The notes: generated by a model not told the origin, from the sequence alone. 64,000 bases of DNA from Trichostrongylus colubriformis (GCA_963978905.1 OZ022257.1:36671919-36735918); one strand, 5' to 3'. Shown: positions 45,739 through 57,385, counted from the stretch's first letter. Numbers and translations are program-made.

Positions 45739-46095
45739 TTAAAAAAGGTCAAGTGACTCTTGGAGTGACACTCCAGTCAGTCCAGTATGTGTACTATAAG
45801 GACTGGGAGTGTTGGGTGGTTTCACAGTGACGCACGTTGTTCCCTGTTTGTTTATTTTGCGAAACTTGAAACGTTGAAATAACCAGCGAGGCGTGGCAGC
45901 GCGACTCTCAGTGCTGCTGAACCCCGATAAGACCCCGAGCCGCGCTTTTTTAATGCGAGTTTCAACACACATCACCTCCTCTGGACTGAAATAATTCTTT
46001 CCAAAAATCATGTCTTCTTTGTTACCAATTTTTCTTTGCCCCATGCTCAAGATGGATTGCTTGGTCTTGAAAATTCGTCGAGAGGAGTCGCACAA
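45739..46095 (-). CDS. 118-codon open frame, hypothetical
   Basis: Not recognised. ATG-initiated minus-strand frame, basic and polar (FSPEEVMCVETRIKKARLGV in the middle), no membrane segment or known motif. No clear splice context. It follows the next candidate on the same strand, 67 bp downstream. Chance remains a reasonable explanation. Confidence 0.2.
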   Translation of the reverse strand: MCDSSRRIFKTKQSILSMGQRKIGNKEDMIFGKNYFSPEEVMCVETRIKKARLGVLSGFSSTESRAATPRWLFQRFKFRKINKQGTTCVTVKPPNTPSPYSTHTGLTGVSLQESLDLF

Positions 46096-46162
46096 TTGTG
46101 AGAATGCTTATGCTCTGAAGGGGTAACTAAAGCTAACGAGCAATGGTCACATTAGTAGTGGC

Positions 46163-46345
46163 TCATTCGTCCTTCCACATTCCTTGCCCAACCCTCACAC
46201 CCTCATTACGTGATCGCCATAATATCCTATGCGGCTCTTCGTGCTGTGTGTCCAAATACTCCCACTTTGCGTCGTACTCCAGTGGATTTACAGTCGTTTT
46301 GTTCATCCCAAAAAAAAACAGCATTAATGGGGTAATGATTTCCAT
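46163..46345 (-). CDS. 60-codon open frame, hypothetical, possible membrane-anchored fragment
   Basis: Not recognised. Reads a short hydrophobic start (TPLMLFFFG), then a very protein-like tail containing NPLEYDAKWEYLDTQHEEPH and RNEGVRVGQGMWKDE before a TGA. A nine-T run (46307-46315 as A on the + strand) sits in the hydrophobic start. The neighbouring frame just upstream across this run is also protein-like (ACLNEEEANGNHYPINAVFF), so a one-base slip there could have split a longer frame. Could be a retrocopy or terminal exon. Confidence 0.28.
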   Translation of the reverse strand: MEIITPLMLFFFGMNKTTVNPLEYDAKWEYLDTQHEEPHRILWRSRNEGVRVGQGMWKDE

Positions 46346-46379
46346 TAGCTTCTTCCTCGTTCAGACAAGCACGTTTTCT

Positions 46380-46600
46380 TTCAAAGGCTATGATGGGATA
46401 CTTCGGGCTCAGAATGAAAAGATTATGAATATGAAAGTCGATGTGCCATGTAAAACGAAACGAGTAATAGTATGGTGTGAAATGGTCACAGCCCGAATAA
46501 CAAGACTCCTTCTCACACATGTCTCCGAAAGGGGGCGGGTCATGTAAAAGAAGGGATGTTCCGGGAGAAAGAACATGCTCAGAAATTTTCACCACCTACA
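46380..46600. repeat. possible decayed relative of the 552 bp TTAA element
   Basis: AAAGGCTATGATGGG, GAAAAG...ATATGAAAGTCGATG occurs in the same order as the left part of the elements at 34122 and 48359, but similarity is weak. Confidence 0.35.
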
Positions 46601-46997
46601 TCTTCCTGTTTATAGGCTTTTGCATAGGGAGACGCATATTAGGAAGAGATCCTGGATGGAATTCTCTTTTTGTTCTTAAATGGTGGTACTTTTATTCCTT
46701 ACAATTAGTTCATTACAGTCAACACTATTACATTATTTGCTTGAGCCCATACCAGTTTACTGGGACAGTGAGGTTTCCCTATGGTTAGCTTTTGGTAGAA
46801 TTAGTAAGGTGATCAATTTCATGATGCAATAATGTGTTCCTGTAATCAGTCAATTATACGTTGAAATAGGTTCTAAATCAATGTCCATTTTTCTCAGAGG
46901 AACATTCCAGGATTTTCTCGGATGGATTAAAGCAGTGTTATGGGTAATGTGGGTGATAAGAAATCCCAAAAGGAGTCATTTAGTGATAAACTACGGG
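46600..46997. other. no supported feature
   Basis: Nothing recognised. Confidence 0.45.
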
Positions 46998-47492
46998 TCT
47001 GAAAGGCCTATGCATGGCGAAATCCCCCGCGGAAGGCGCCCCTTGAGCTGTGGCGGAGGCGGCCTCGTCAGGGCAAGCCGCCTTGGTTTAGGCAGCCCGC
47101 CTCCAGGCGACGTGATTAGTGGTTGGTCACGGTGAGGTTGGTCAAGGAAATCGGCAGGATTGAAAGTATCGCAGCGCGCTTTCTCACTTTCAGCTTGAAG
47201 CTCACCACACGAAAATAGATGCTGTCGCATTTCCGAACATCCCTTCATGTTTACGTCTCGGTCCCTTCATGTTTACGTCTCGGTAATGTCAATGGAAAAC
47301 CTATGCAGACTACCCGCCTCTAGACGGAAAGGTCGTCCGCGCCTAGAACCAACGGTGAAAGGGGTCCTATTTCTCGGGTTTTTGGCCATTTCCATCCGTT
47401 TTTTTTCCGCTGTCCTGTTACTAGGCATCTCGGCTTTCATATTCACTACTTCTTTTACTTTTCGTCCGAATTTCCCCTAAAACTGCCTTTAG
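46998..47492. mobile_element. 552 bp TTAA element, copy 3, inverted and truncated
   Basis: Reverse-complement match to 34122-34673: shares GAGCTGTGGC, TCAGCTTGAAGCTCACC, GGTCGTCCGCGCC, AAAGGGGTCCTATTTCTCGG and the end TTCCCCTAAAACTGCCTTTA. The other terminus with TTAA is missing. It carries a 22 bp tandem duplication and extra GC-rich sequence at 47030-47110. Confidence 0.85.
47241..47284. repeat. 22 bp tandem duplication inside TTAA element copy 3
   Basis: Two exact units of CCCTTCATGTTTACGTCTCG plus GT at about 47241-47284. Confidence 0.88.
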
Positions 47493-48354
47493 AGCGCGTT
47501 TTGAAATTAGAGGTGCTCATGGATACGGTGCAAAGAATATGCAAGGATTAAGAAAGATGGTAAATATAAGGATCTCCAGCATCTGACCTTGGACGAGATT
47601 ACCATGTGAAAGTGAGCCATTGATTCAGCTGCCGTTGAATATTATCATGAGGGACCCTTAGATATTTCACCTTTTGGCCATGTCAACGTTTCTTTCACTA
47701 TTGGAATCTCATCTTCATCCAGTTTTACTTATACATCGAAGGCCTCTTTTACCACGCTGTTGTCACCGTTGCCTCCAGACGTCTGGGATGGGCGGGTCAG
47801 GGCTTCCGGTGAAGTCGCACTGTCTTCGTCGGCTCTCCGCGCTCCAGAAACTCATTCTTACGCCGAGAAAAAGCACAGCCCACGTGGCTGTGGGTCGAAT
47901 TACCTGACTAGTGGAATATCTACAATATCCTCCTAATCCCGGGATGTGCTTTTGCGATACTTATCGCTCTTTTATTTTGGATCCTTTGCTTTATTCATTG
48001 CTCTTGTCTACAATACTTCTACCATGTGGATGTCGGGTGGAATTCCTATTTGGCCCATTTTGCTCTGCCGTCGTTTTCAGAGGCTCATATATGGAATGAG
48101 GATTAAGGATCCCTATAACTAAACGCCTGCCCATAACATTTTTGGCGTCGTTCCGGTCGCTCCGGAATGCCCGAAAAATGACCAAAAATCGAACAATAGG
48201 GACGGCATCACCATTATCCCGCTGCATTTCGTTGCAGGCAGTTGCCCGTTGGACGTGAATAAGAGCAACACGATTCTGTGATGAGTGAAAATGGAACGCA
48301 ATAGAATGAAGCTCGCTTGTGAGGAAAGCTCGATCATAAGGGGTGCGCGTGCCC
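47493..48354. other. no supported feature
   Basis: Frames at 47674-47907 and 47991-48227 lack domains. Confidence 0.4.
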
Positions 48355-48358
48355 TTGA

Positions 48359-48910
48359 AGGCAGCATTAGGGGAAAGTCGGACGAAAAGTAAAAGAAGTA
48401 GTGCATATGAATTTCGAGATGCCTAGTGACAGGACAGTGGAGAAAAAACGGATGGAAATGGTCAAAAACCCGAGAAATAGAACCCCTTTCCCACTGCTGA
48501 TTCTTGACGCGGACGACCTGTCCGTCAAAAGGGGAGTAGTCTGATCTAGTTTTCCATTGGCATGCTGCCAAATAAACACAAGGGAATGTTTGGAAACACG
48601 ACCGCATCTATTTTTTGGAGTGAGCTTCAAGCTAAAATTGCGAAACTGTGCCGCGAAACCTTCGATCCTGCCGCATCTCCTTGGCCGCTCCCACCTCAGT
48701 CAATTGGGAATTACGTCATCAGGAGGCGGGATCGACTTACCAAGAGGCGGGACAGATGGGCGGTTGCGGCATTTTGCGGCGTTTCCACAGCTCCGAGGGG
48801 CGCTTTTTCACCGGGATTTCGCCACAGATAGCCTCCCTAGGCCCAGGACTACCATGTGAGTGACTTGTTGTAGGAATTTTTCCATTACCGCATTACCCCT
48901 AATGCTGTCT
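48359..48910. mobile_element. TTAA-flanked 552 bp element, copy 2
   Basis: Ends AGGCAGCATTAGGGG / CCCCTAATGCTGTCT; right flank TTAA (48911-48914), left flank TTGA (48355-48358), a one-base decay of TTAA. 552 bp, colinear without net indels with copy 1 at 34122. Confidence 0.9.
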
Positions 48911-48914
48911 TTAA

Positions 48915-49926
48915 GACAAAAATTTCGCTTGTCCGCGTGCGGCGTGTCCGTTAGGTACGAGCGTGGGGTGATACATTTGTTGGGTTCTAAGGGGATTTCG
49001 CCTAAACTAAGGAGTGATACCGTCATCGCTTCGTGACCAAACTAATACGGCGCCCCGAACTAGAACCCATCGCATCGCACTTCGGACGCCGCGACGCGAA
49101 TTTCTGACCTGATGGCACACACCCCAACCGTAGGTAGTTTGGCGGTGGGCGTAGAGCCCTGTTAAATGTTGCAGGTACGTTACTCTCGTTCAGTGCATTG
49201 CTAGCGTGTACGTAGTGCCCTTCTGCCTTCGTGAATGTTATGCTTGATTCATCGAGTAGAGGCTAAAAACTTCGCATGTAAACTGGGAGACAATCGACTC
49301 CTTTTCCAGGAGAAAATTTTGTGGAAATGAACTGTGGGCTTCAGAATTGCACATAGTTGTTCGTTCTCTAATGACCGTGTGAGTAACCCAGACATTAGCT
49401 GTAGCCTTTATGTCCCCATGTGTGTGATGGCCTTCATCAAAATCTCAGAATTAGCAGCTCCTTTGAAGTCCTCCGGCTTCACCTTCTCTTAACCTGTTTT
49501 CTGTTGTTTTGAAATTCAAAACGCTACTGCTTTTCTGTTGTTTTGAGATTCAAAACGCTACCGCAATGCGTGCACGGAAACAATTTGTTTTAAATTGCTT
49601 GCGCCTCGTGTACGAGGAGAGTAGTGGCGTTCTATGGCCGTCGAATTTGCGTAAGTCAGAAATCGAGTTATCGTATTCCATGTTTTCGGCAGCTATTTCC
49701 ACTGACCTTCACTGCAAACCTGGAGACCTATTTGGCTCCTGACGATTACTCTTGTGTGTGGACACTCACGTAATTTGTGTTTTATGTGAGCTACACGAGA
49801 CGCTTTTTGACTTCCACAAGGTGTCCTTTCCGTAAATGTAACTTTTACTATTAAAAATAGGAATTCAACGGACCGAAATGTATGTAACTGACCGCTCTGT
49901 AATGTTAGTGGCCTAGAAGGATGAAG
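48915..49926. other. no supported gene; tandem duplication inside
   Basis: Contains the 34 bp duplication at 49497-49564. No coding-like frame beyond 87 codons. Confidence 0.4.
49497..49564. repeat. 34 bp tandem duplication
   Basis: Two units (49497-49530, 49531-49564) starting TTTTCTGTTGTTTTGA and ending CAAAACGCTAC(T/C)GC, two differences. Confidence 0.88.
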
Positions 49927-50235
49927 AGCGTAAGAGGATGCCAATCTTTGAGGCAAAGTGTTTCTTCACCTCATCGAAGGCACCTTGATGCCGATATTGT
50001 CGAGTGCAGGAGCCCTAATCGAACTCTGACTCGCTCAATATTCTTTTCTTTTTCGTCCCAATGAGCGGTCAATTTTCCACTGAATGAGTGCCCTCCCTTT
50101 GCCATATGCTGCAGTTCACTTCGGCCTTTCGAAAAATCATATTCGACCTAAAATTACTTGGCGTTTACACGGAGCAGATTCATAAGCGCATCTACTTTTC
50201 CACAATGACTTGTCACTGTAAAATATCTACTCGTA
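49927..50235. repeat. dispersed repeat, copy 1
   Basis: Direct, diverged match to 56154-56480: GAGGATGCCAATCT, AAGTGTTTCTTCA, GATATTGTCGRGTGCAGGAG, CTGACTCGCTCAATATT and CGCATCTACTTT in the same order. Confidence 0.8.
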
Positions 50236-50833
50236 AATTGATCACGATAGCCCACACAAACGCGATAAATTTCTCTACATAACAGTACACCCATGAAGCG
50301 GTAGGTTCATCACATTCATTGCCTATGCCTTCTGTGATTTACCGAGCAAACTTATAGATGGACTTTGAATCTGGGCAGCGTTGTATTACTACATATTTGC
50401 GCCCAAGTTTTCTGTTCATGTGTTTCGTGTCATCCTGAAACGCCTTCATACATTCGCCGGATATTCGAATGTCTTTTTGATTAGTGATCCCTTTGAGTTC
50501 TGCTTGAATGACTTGTTAAGAAAATGCGCAAAGATGCACTTGCATAGAAAATTATTCATTTCAATTCAGCATTTTTGCACAGCTGCTTGAGGACTGCAGC
50601 ATTTAACACTTCCTGTGCTGAATGAATCAGCTTTTGGCGAAGTCGCGACGAATTGTGATATGATTAGTCTTTTCTGTTGCACTTTCACCACGCATTGCAC
50701 TTCCACCCGTAACCGCGTTGCCATTTTCATATGGTCTGACCCATATATTGACAGTGAGTGACCTGGGAATGCTGTCAATGTTCACTTCTCTGCTTTCAAC
50801 CTTTCAAGTAGCACAACGACACGTCGACGCAGG
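50236..50833. other. no supported feature
   Basis: Nothing recognised. Confidence 0.5.
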
Positions 50834-51010
50834 AGGCCGCGTTCATACTTTGCGTTGCCGGCGGCAGGGCGTGGCTACGAGTTCTTGCGTTTCCATCTGA
50901 GCCACGCTATCTCGTTACCTGCGTCGTCTCTGCACCTCCCATGTGCAACTATGCCTCGCTGCCTGTGAACGCATCCACTCCCTGTCGGCGCCAAGAAAGA
51001 ACGCTGGAGG
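50834..51010. mobile_element. GC-rich MITE, TTCATACTTTGCG family, copy 5
   Basis: Left end AGGCCGCGTTCATACTTTGC; degenerate right end AAGAACGCTGGAGG. Interior closest to copy 1 at 28886-29059. Confidence 0.75.
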
Positions 51011-52628
51011 ATCGACTGTTGTGCACTGCACGTCATTTTAGTCCGTACAGTTTCTACTTTCTTCATCTTAAGAATGCTTTACTGACAAATTTATGGTGCG
51101 TTTAAGACGAGAACTGATGAATGCATGCCTCATGCATTTCATTTATTGCCTTATGTATTTCATTTTCTTTTTATTTTACTGCACAAAATATTCGGTTTCC
51201 ATGCTGGATTACATGTAGACTTCTTGAAAAGCAATAGGATTGCTATGTAAAGCGCTATTTCAAGGAAATAAAGTTTTTTCGAAGCAATTAGTTCTCGTCG
51301 ACGTTTATCACGAATTGAGAAATGGACCTTTTTGGTGTGTCTGCACCATCGCAATTACAGTTGTTACTCTTCAATTATTCACTGTGGCTAACCGTTCGCA
51401 TCAAGACACCCGCATTATGAGTCCGCTCCTACCCGAACTCTGCTCTTACTCTCATTTCTCTGAGAGATTTATAGCAGCAAGCCAGTAGTGCCTCCTGTTG
51501 ATTCTTCAGCTACTCAAGGACTAGTTCATCGCTTTTCCTTAAAAATTTGAGGATATATCTTCTCAGTATAATGCAGGATAGGTTCGGCTTACAGTTGCAA
51601 TGCTCACTCGTGCAATTCGTCTTTCGAGTCACTATTTTTGCGAAAAGTGAGTTAGAGTTCAGCTATTCATGGAGCACCGCTGTTGTGGTCCCTCCCTGAC
51701 CATCGAATGGCTCGAGACACACTCAAGTAGCATGATGGGCAAGTATCGCGGTACCATCGTTCACTTGATAATTCGATAGTGATCTTGTTGGTTACAAAGG
51801 TGTAAGTCTCGAGCATATCATTTCAGCTGCTGCTTCACTCTATTTGATGCTCGCTTATTGTTGAGTGCCTAACATGAATCCTCTCGCATGAATGTGTCTC
51901 TACACTTCCCTATTTTGATGACCCTCGGAATACGGCTACTTCGCAGCTTTGCGCTATTCTTTTCACCCTTATTTCACCCTTTCCATCATCCTTATTTGAC
52001 TACTGGTGTTAGATACTGAACTGTAAAGAAGGAGTATAATGAAATCTGAGAATAGATATCCTTTACTCAACATTGACCTTAATCGAGAGCATGTTTGCGC
52101 GCTCAGGCCCACATCACTAAAAGCGGTGATGGGGGTAGCGAGGCTAATGCCGTGGCTGACTCCTTGACGGCAACAGACTTGCTCATAATCATGATGTCCG
52201 CGAGTGTTCTTTTGTCAAAGGCCTTACCTATCTTGGGTAAATCTTGATCATACCTTGATGATCTCGATATATGAATATCATAAGATGGGGCAGAATTCCT
52301 GCCCCAGATGCCATCCTACAGCCCGGTGTTGACGGAAAAAATCGAGCGAAATTTCTTTCTTCCACTCATCTTTTTCCCTCTTACCCTTCATTATTACGAA
52401 ATTAGCGCGGCATTACATCATTTACCCTGAAAATCTATACCGGAGCAAATGGGAATTCAGACAGGGTGGAGGAACCCATTCATTGATTGTGTGTACTACC
52501 CTATTTATGAATCCGTGCGTAAGTATCCATTTCTTCCGCGGGATCAAAAATGAGAATCGTAGTTCTGGCACAGAAATTTTTTAAGTTACCATCTTCAAGC
52601 CACTCCTTATGTTCTGCACAATACCGCA
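51011..52628. other. no supported feature
   Basis: No recognisable gene. A near-palindrome TGGGGCAGAATTCCTGCCCC lies at about 52287-52307. Confidence 0.45.
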
Positions 52629-54099
52629 CACAATCCGTGAATACTCGGCGCCTCACGACGAACTAATTACCCAACCGTCGCACATTCATAACATCGTACA
52701 AAGCGGATAAAATAGGAAGATATCAAACGCAGTGAATTTAACTCGATGCGGTGAGTTCAGTAATGTATAAAATGTCGAATATTGATTGCATGAGTCTTGA
52801 ACATTGCGCGAAAACGCGTTTTCGCGCTTCTCATCGTTTTTTTTTTCTATAAATCGATTGGTTACTGATTTCTTCATCGGACTTGTATATCTTTTCGGAA
52901 TCAGCTCGTCGAGCTCTTCAAGAGAATTCTACAAGTTTTTGGCTTTCTTGAACCCGGTACTGAGCCATATTTCACTTATAAGAAGTCTGACAATGAGGGA
53001 AATGCTCTACGAAATCTGATAAGCTGGCGATGAAATTTTTCACAGTCCTGATCTAAGATTACACGTGTGGGGAAGTTTTACGTTTCTGTCATTTCGGATA
53101 TGCTTCTGTTCCTTGGTGTGGCTCTAAACAGCGCCCCCTGTATACAGGGTTGAAAAAACCATCTTCAACTCATTTTTCAGACACAGAAAAGTGCTATCGA
53201 ATGACGTATAAAAGTCTTTGTGGTGATAAATTTGTTATTTTCATCATTTGCACCCTTTTCCTTTTGTGGATCGACGTCTCAGTCTCTTGTCGGCCGCGTG
53301 CGATTCACGTGCACGGTCATGGGAGGCGCCACTGCGCTATTCACATGCGCGGCCGTGGGAAAGCGTTCGGCGCTTGCGGTGGCTTCAAGTAATGCCGCCG
53401 ACAAGAGATTGAGAAGTCGATCCACAAAAAAAGGCTGGAAGTAGGAAAATAACAAATTCATCACCACAAAGATTTTTATATGTCATTCGGTAGCATTTTC
53501 CTCGGGAATAGAACGGCCATATCTCTTTGGGGAATCTGCGTGTGGAAAATGAGTTGAAACATGGTTTTTTCAAGCGTGTATTCACGGGGGCGCTGTTTAG
53601 GGCCACAAAGGAACAGGAGCAGATCTAAAATGACATAAACTCCGATATTTCTACACATCTGTGGGCTTGGATTAAGGTTGTGAAAAATTTTAGCGCCAGC
53701 CCATCAGTTTTTTAGGAAAATTTCCCTAAAAATTCTCAGAATGTGAAAAATGCCCTAATACCAAGTTCAAAAAGCCAAAAACTTGTAGTTTCTCTTGTAG
53801 AGCTCGACGAGCTGATTCCGAAGAAAATATATAAGTCCAATAAAGAAATCAATAATATAGCAAAAAAAGTAACGAAAGCGAAAAAACGACAAACAGCGCA
53901 AAAACGCGTTTTCGCGCAGCTTGTACGACTCATTCTCATCAAAATACGACTTTTTATACATTATTGAACTCGCCGCATCGGGACAAACCCAATGCTTTTT
54001 ATATACTCCTTTATTATCCAGTTTGCAGGATGCTACGACGGTACGACGGTTTGTGGGTAGTCACTCGTCGTGGGGCGTCAATTATTCACAGAATGTGAC
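52629..54099. mobile_element. large foldback element, ~1.47 kb
   Basis: The two halves (about 52629-53340 and 53350-54099) are inverted repeats around a GC-rich centre near 53344. Paired landmarks: GCGCGAAAACGCGTTTTCGC (52805 and 53898), AGCTCGTCGAGCTC, CAGCGCCCCCTGT / GGGGGCGCTG, and CTCTTGTCGGC / GCCGACAAGAG. The ends (CACGACGA..., AACCGTCGCAC, TCATAAC) match those of the foldback at 3397-5853. Short frames throughout are palindrome by-products. Confidence 0.82.
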
Positions 54100-54480
54100 A
54101 ACCTTCATTACTATGAATATCTGCGCTTGTGCTGCAGTAATGTGCGTAATTTAGCTCCGATTCAAAAAACTTCACCGAGATTTTTTCCTCTTTCATTTCT
54201 CACTTTTTGACCGTCTCATTGAAATTCATGAGCTCCTCATGACAACAGCTGCAAAGTTCTGACCGCAGTGAATTTCCTTTTGCCCTTTTGAATGTTCCTT
54301 TTTCCTACTTCATTTCCGCGCTGTTCATTCGGACGACTCAAATTCCCAGTCTTTTCTTATTTACGTTCTTTCGAAAACCTATGCTCCTATGCTATTTAAT
54401 TACCTTCTCCTTGCTCTTCAAATGTGCGCGATCCCTATTCCCTGCCTCCCATTACTCTTTTTTTGCCATGTGAAAATGCA
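54100..54480. other. no supported feature
   Basis: Nothing recognised. Confidence 0.5.
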
Positions 54481-54741
54481 CTAGTTGTAGCTCCCGGACC
54501 GAGAGGTCTGACCATCTGGGCTACAACATCTTGAAACAATTTGTTCACATTGCGGCTCTCTACTTCTCGAACAGTCATTAATGCTTCCAGTGATCAATTT
54601 GTTGTGTTCATGGCCGTGAGTTGTCAGAGTTACCTGCCTCATCCAAGGTATCGGCGTGGCTCCAAATGCCCCATTGTCTTTACCTTCTGCATTCGGTGTA
54701 TTGTTTGTGTTGTCTAAAATTGGAGAGAAGTCTTGCACCAC
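54481..54741 (-). CDS. candidate exon(s), hypothetical protein
   Basis: Not recognised. An 86-codon minus-strand frame. Within it, an acceptor (CTCCAATTTTAG, AG at 54715-54714) and a donor (CAG|GTAACT, GT at 54633-54632) delimit an 80 nt exon at 54713-54634, reading NTNNTPNAEGKDNGAFGATP and IPWMRQ. The frame continues past the donor with cysteine-containing sequence (QCEQIVSRCCSPDGQTSRSG) to a TAG. Composition is good on this strand, but no domain or neighbouring exon was found. Confidence 0.3.
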   Translation of the reverse strand: MVQDFSPILDNTNNTPNAEGKDNGAFGATPIPWMRQVTLTTHGHEHNKLITGSINDCSRSREPQCEQIVSRCCSPDGQTSRSGSYN

Positions 54742-54940
54742 AAATAATGTACCAAAGAAAGAAATTTCAACCTTTTCCTCTCTTTTTTTACTTCGAAGTT
54801 TTCACGTGTAATGATTCACTTATATATCTACGCAAATAAGAGCGTATAGAGAAAACAAACTGAAAGACCTTACGAATGTTGTTGCGATCATGAAACGATT
54901 CCTCTCTGTACCGAATCATTTCAGCAAGCCATGATATTAA

Positions 54941-55366
54941 AGGAATCGCCCACGGAAAAATGAGTTTTAATGTTACCCGTATATTCATGTTGTATTTGCC
55001 TAATGTGGGCCGCACGCAGAGTTTCACGCGAAAAAATGTGAATTAGGCTTAGATACAGCACTGCAAAGTCTCGGCCGGATGAGCGGAGCCCCCGAGCAAG
55101 TGTTCACCCCGTCGTCCGTCGCTGTCGGAAACGCACAGTAGGAACAGCAAGTTACATAAACAGTCCCACTCACGTTCCCAACCGCGGCGGATGACAGGAC
55201 GAGGCTTTAACTCGGGGGTTTCGCCAACCCCGCCGAGAATTTGGGGAGCTGTATCTTGGTTGAATTCCCACTTTTCTGTGTAAAACTTTGCATGCGGCCC
55301 TTATTGAGCTTATACAACATAAATATATGGGTAACAAAGAATCTCATTCTCCCGTGGGCGATCCCT
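54941..55366. mobile_element. TTAA-flanked palindromic element, copy C (426 bp)
   Basis: Starts AGGAATCGCCCACGGAAAAA after TTAA (54937-54940) and ends GGGCGATCCCTC before TAA. The same family as copies A and B but the most diverged of the intact ones; inner GC-rich segments differ. Confidence 0.85.
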
Positions 55367-55696
55367 CTAAGTGGTCACGTGTTGTTACATTTTTTTTTTT
55401 GCACAAGAGGGTTTTTTTATTCCATTTCTCCAAAGTGAAATTCAGTCAGGAAGTATAAGAATTCACACTGAATGCTGCATGTTACATATTTCATTTGAAG
55501 GCATACCTCGCGATAATCAGTTCAGTCAAATCATTACTTTCTAAAGGAAGGAAATCTTCGGGTCCTATCCGAGAAGCACTCAATCACGCCGGGACGGTGC
55601 GCCGTCTACACCACCCATTCCACTCCATATTAGTAACTACTACCAATTGAGTTCATTCATTAATCAGCTAAATTCAAAGGAGTGGGAAGAGTCCGC

Positions 55697-56135
55697 GGTA
55701 CGAGCAGATGCATCGCCGTGATAGCGCACCGTGACTGCGCCAAAAAGGTGCACCATGGTTAGTTACCCGAGGATCACAATTGTAAATCCACATTTTTGTA
55801 AAATCGACTCTTGGCGGCGAATTGATTCCCGCGAATTGGATTGGTCTTGATGCGACGAGTACAGCGAACTGTAAAATGTCGGATTTGGATAAGTACGTCA
55901 CCAGCTTCTCGGTGAAAGCGTAAAGACTCTCTTTTCAACTATCAGCCGATATACCGACTTTTTTGTGCTTGCATTCACATGTTCAACTGTTGCTCGCCCA
56001 TGATCCGCACAAACATCATTTTTTGTTGTGGATTATTTTTGGGTTTCAGCACACTTCTCAGCTTTTCACGAGGTTTCATAAGTTTTTAAGCTCACCGAAA
56101 TCTGAATGATTGCTTTCTACTCGGTGGACTAGGAG
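55697..56135. mobile_element. composite relic: solo inverted-repeat end plus foldback-arm relative
   Basis: 55697-55782 matches the end of the element at 40025-40486 (GCCGTGATAGCGCACCGTG, AAAAAGGTGCACC, CCCGAGGATC). 55850-56110 matches the arm of the foldback at about 3525-3790 (TTCTCGGT(A/G)AAAGC, TTGCATTCACATGTTCAA, GCACAAACATCATTT, GTTTTTAAGCTCA), without an inverted partner nearby. Confidence 0.7.
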
Positions 56136-56153
56136 AATGAATAAGTTAGCTTA

Positions 56154-56480
56154 AGAGGATGCCAATCTACGAGGCGAAAGTGTTTCTTCATCTTAATCGG
56201 AGGCATTTTAAGGCTGATATTGTCGGGTGCAGGAGTCCTAACTTAGCCTGACTCGCTCAATATTTTATCCTTTTCTGCCCTGCATGAACGTTTGGTAACT
56301 CTACTTTTGATCTACTTAACTTTTAACTTAGCTCTACTCTAGTGTGCCCTCTCTGCAGCAGTTCATTGCGATTCTCCATAAAATCATGCCGTTGCAAATG
56401 AGTATCCGACCTACAGCTACTTAGCATTTACTCGGGAGAGATTTATGGTCGCATCTACTTTCCCACAGAGATTTGGGTTC
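56154..56480. repeat. dispersed repeat, copy 2
   Basis: See 49927-50235. It directly follows the foldback-arm relative, so the two may belong to one longer ancestral element. Confidence 0.78.
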
Positions 56481-57312
56481 TTCACATTCCCTGTACCCTG
56501 AACCCTGATTTTCGAGCTCTTTCCGAGCTCAACTCTTGAATTGAATGCCTTGTATGGCAAAGCCTTTTTTCTGACACCTTTGTTCCGTGACAAGCTACCC
56601 TTGTCCCTTGGTTTGTGAAATCCTGAAACTCTTTATCATTGTTAAGTTGATGCATAACTCATGCTACGCCTCCAAGATTCCTTGCTTTGTTTGTGCTATT
56701 TCTCATATGCTTCTCTGTCTCTATGCTAATAATTAGCGCAGCGAGTTAGAGAGTGCTCCAATGATTTGCATAAGATGTACATGAAGTGGTCTCGCCATAT
56801 TTAAACAGGAACCAGCTCAAATAGGGAAACACTTCTTCAAAACTATAATTTATCACAGGTGACTTCAGGATCCCTGTTGAAGAATCTGCTGTTAATGGTT
56901 ATGCCGCGCTCGCTTTTGATACCATCTATTATTCTATTTACAATGTATCATTGCTTCATCGGTTCTGGATCAGGACATGCGAATCTTGTTATCCACGCAC
57001 CCACAGGTGGTTGGTCGCCTTTAGGAATGAATGATAGTGTCTTTGGAAGTTCTGGAGTAAATTCGATGATCACAATTGAATAAGTGATAGCCATACTTGC
57101 CCACGATATTTGGCAGACTTCCGAATGGTCATGGCTCAAAACAATTGTTAGCAGTCTGGGTACCCATCAACTCAGTCAGTCAAATCTACGAGGCATTATA
57201 ATTAAAGATGAACGCTTGGAACTCTACGTTTACTATAAAAAGGAATACCACAGGCAGTGCGATGGAGAGTGGTCTCCACGTGTGGTAATACTTGGAAGTC
57301 GGTCAGACTTTT
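56481..57312. other. no supported feature
   Basis: Frames of 63-96 codons on both strands (56859-57374) with no domain. Confidence 0.4.
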
Positions 57313-57385
57313 CTTCGCTCCAGATTTTCTCAGGAGTGCCACGGTTAGGGTTGTATTTAATGATGCTACTGTAACGACTACTACT
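57313..57385 (+). repeat. segment shared with 34.0 kb
   Basis: Matches the reverse complement of about 34030-34105. Both copies have TCAGG(A/T)GTGCCA followed by GTTGTA and TGATGCTACTGTA / CGATGCAACTGTA. The shared frame translates similarly (FLRSATVRVV versus FLRCAIVRVV), hinting at an old coding repeat. Confidence 0.5.

Noticed and set aside
48119..48607. 162-codon minus-strand frame
   Set aside because: Largely inside the 552 bp TTAA element and different in copy 1; not a conserved gene.
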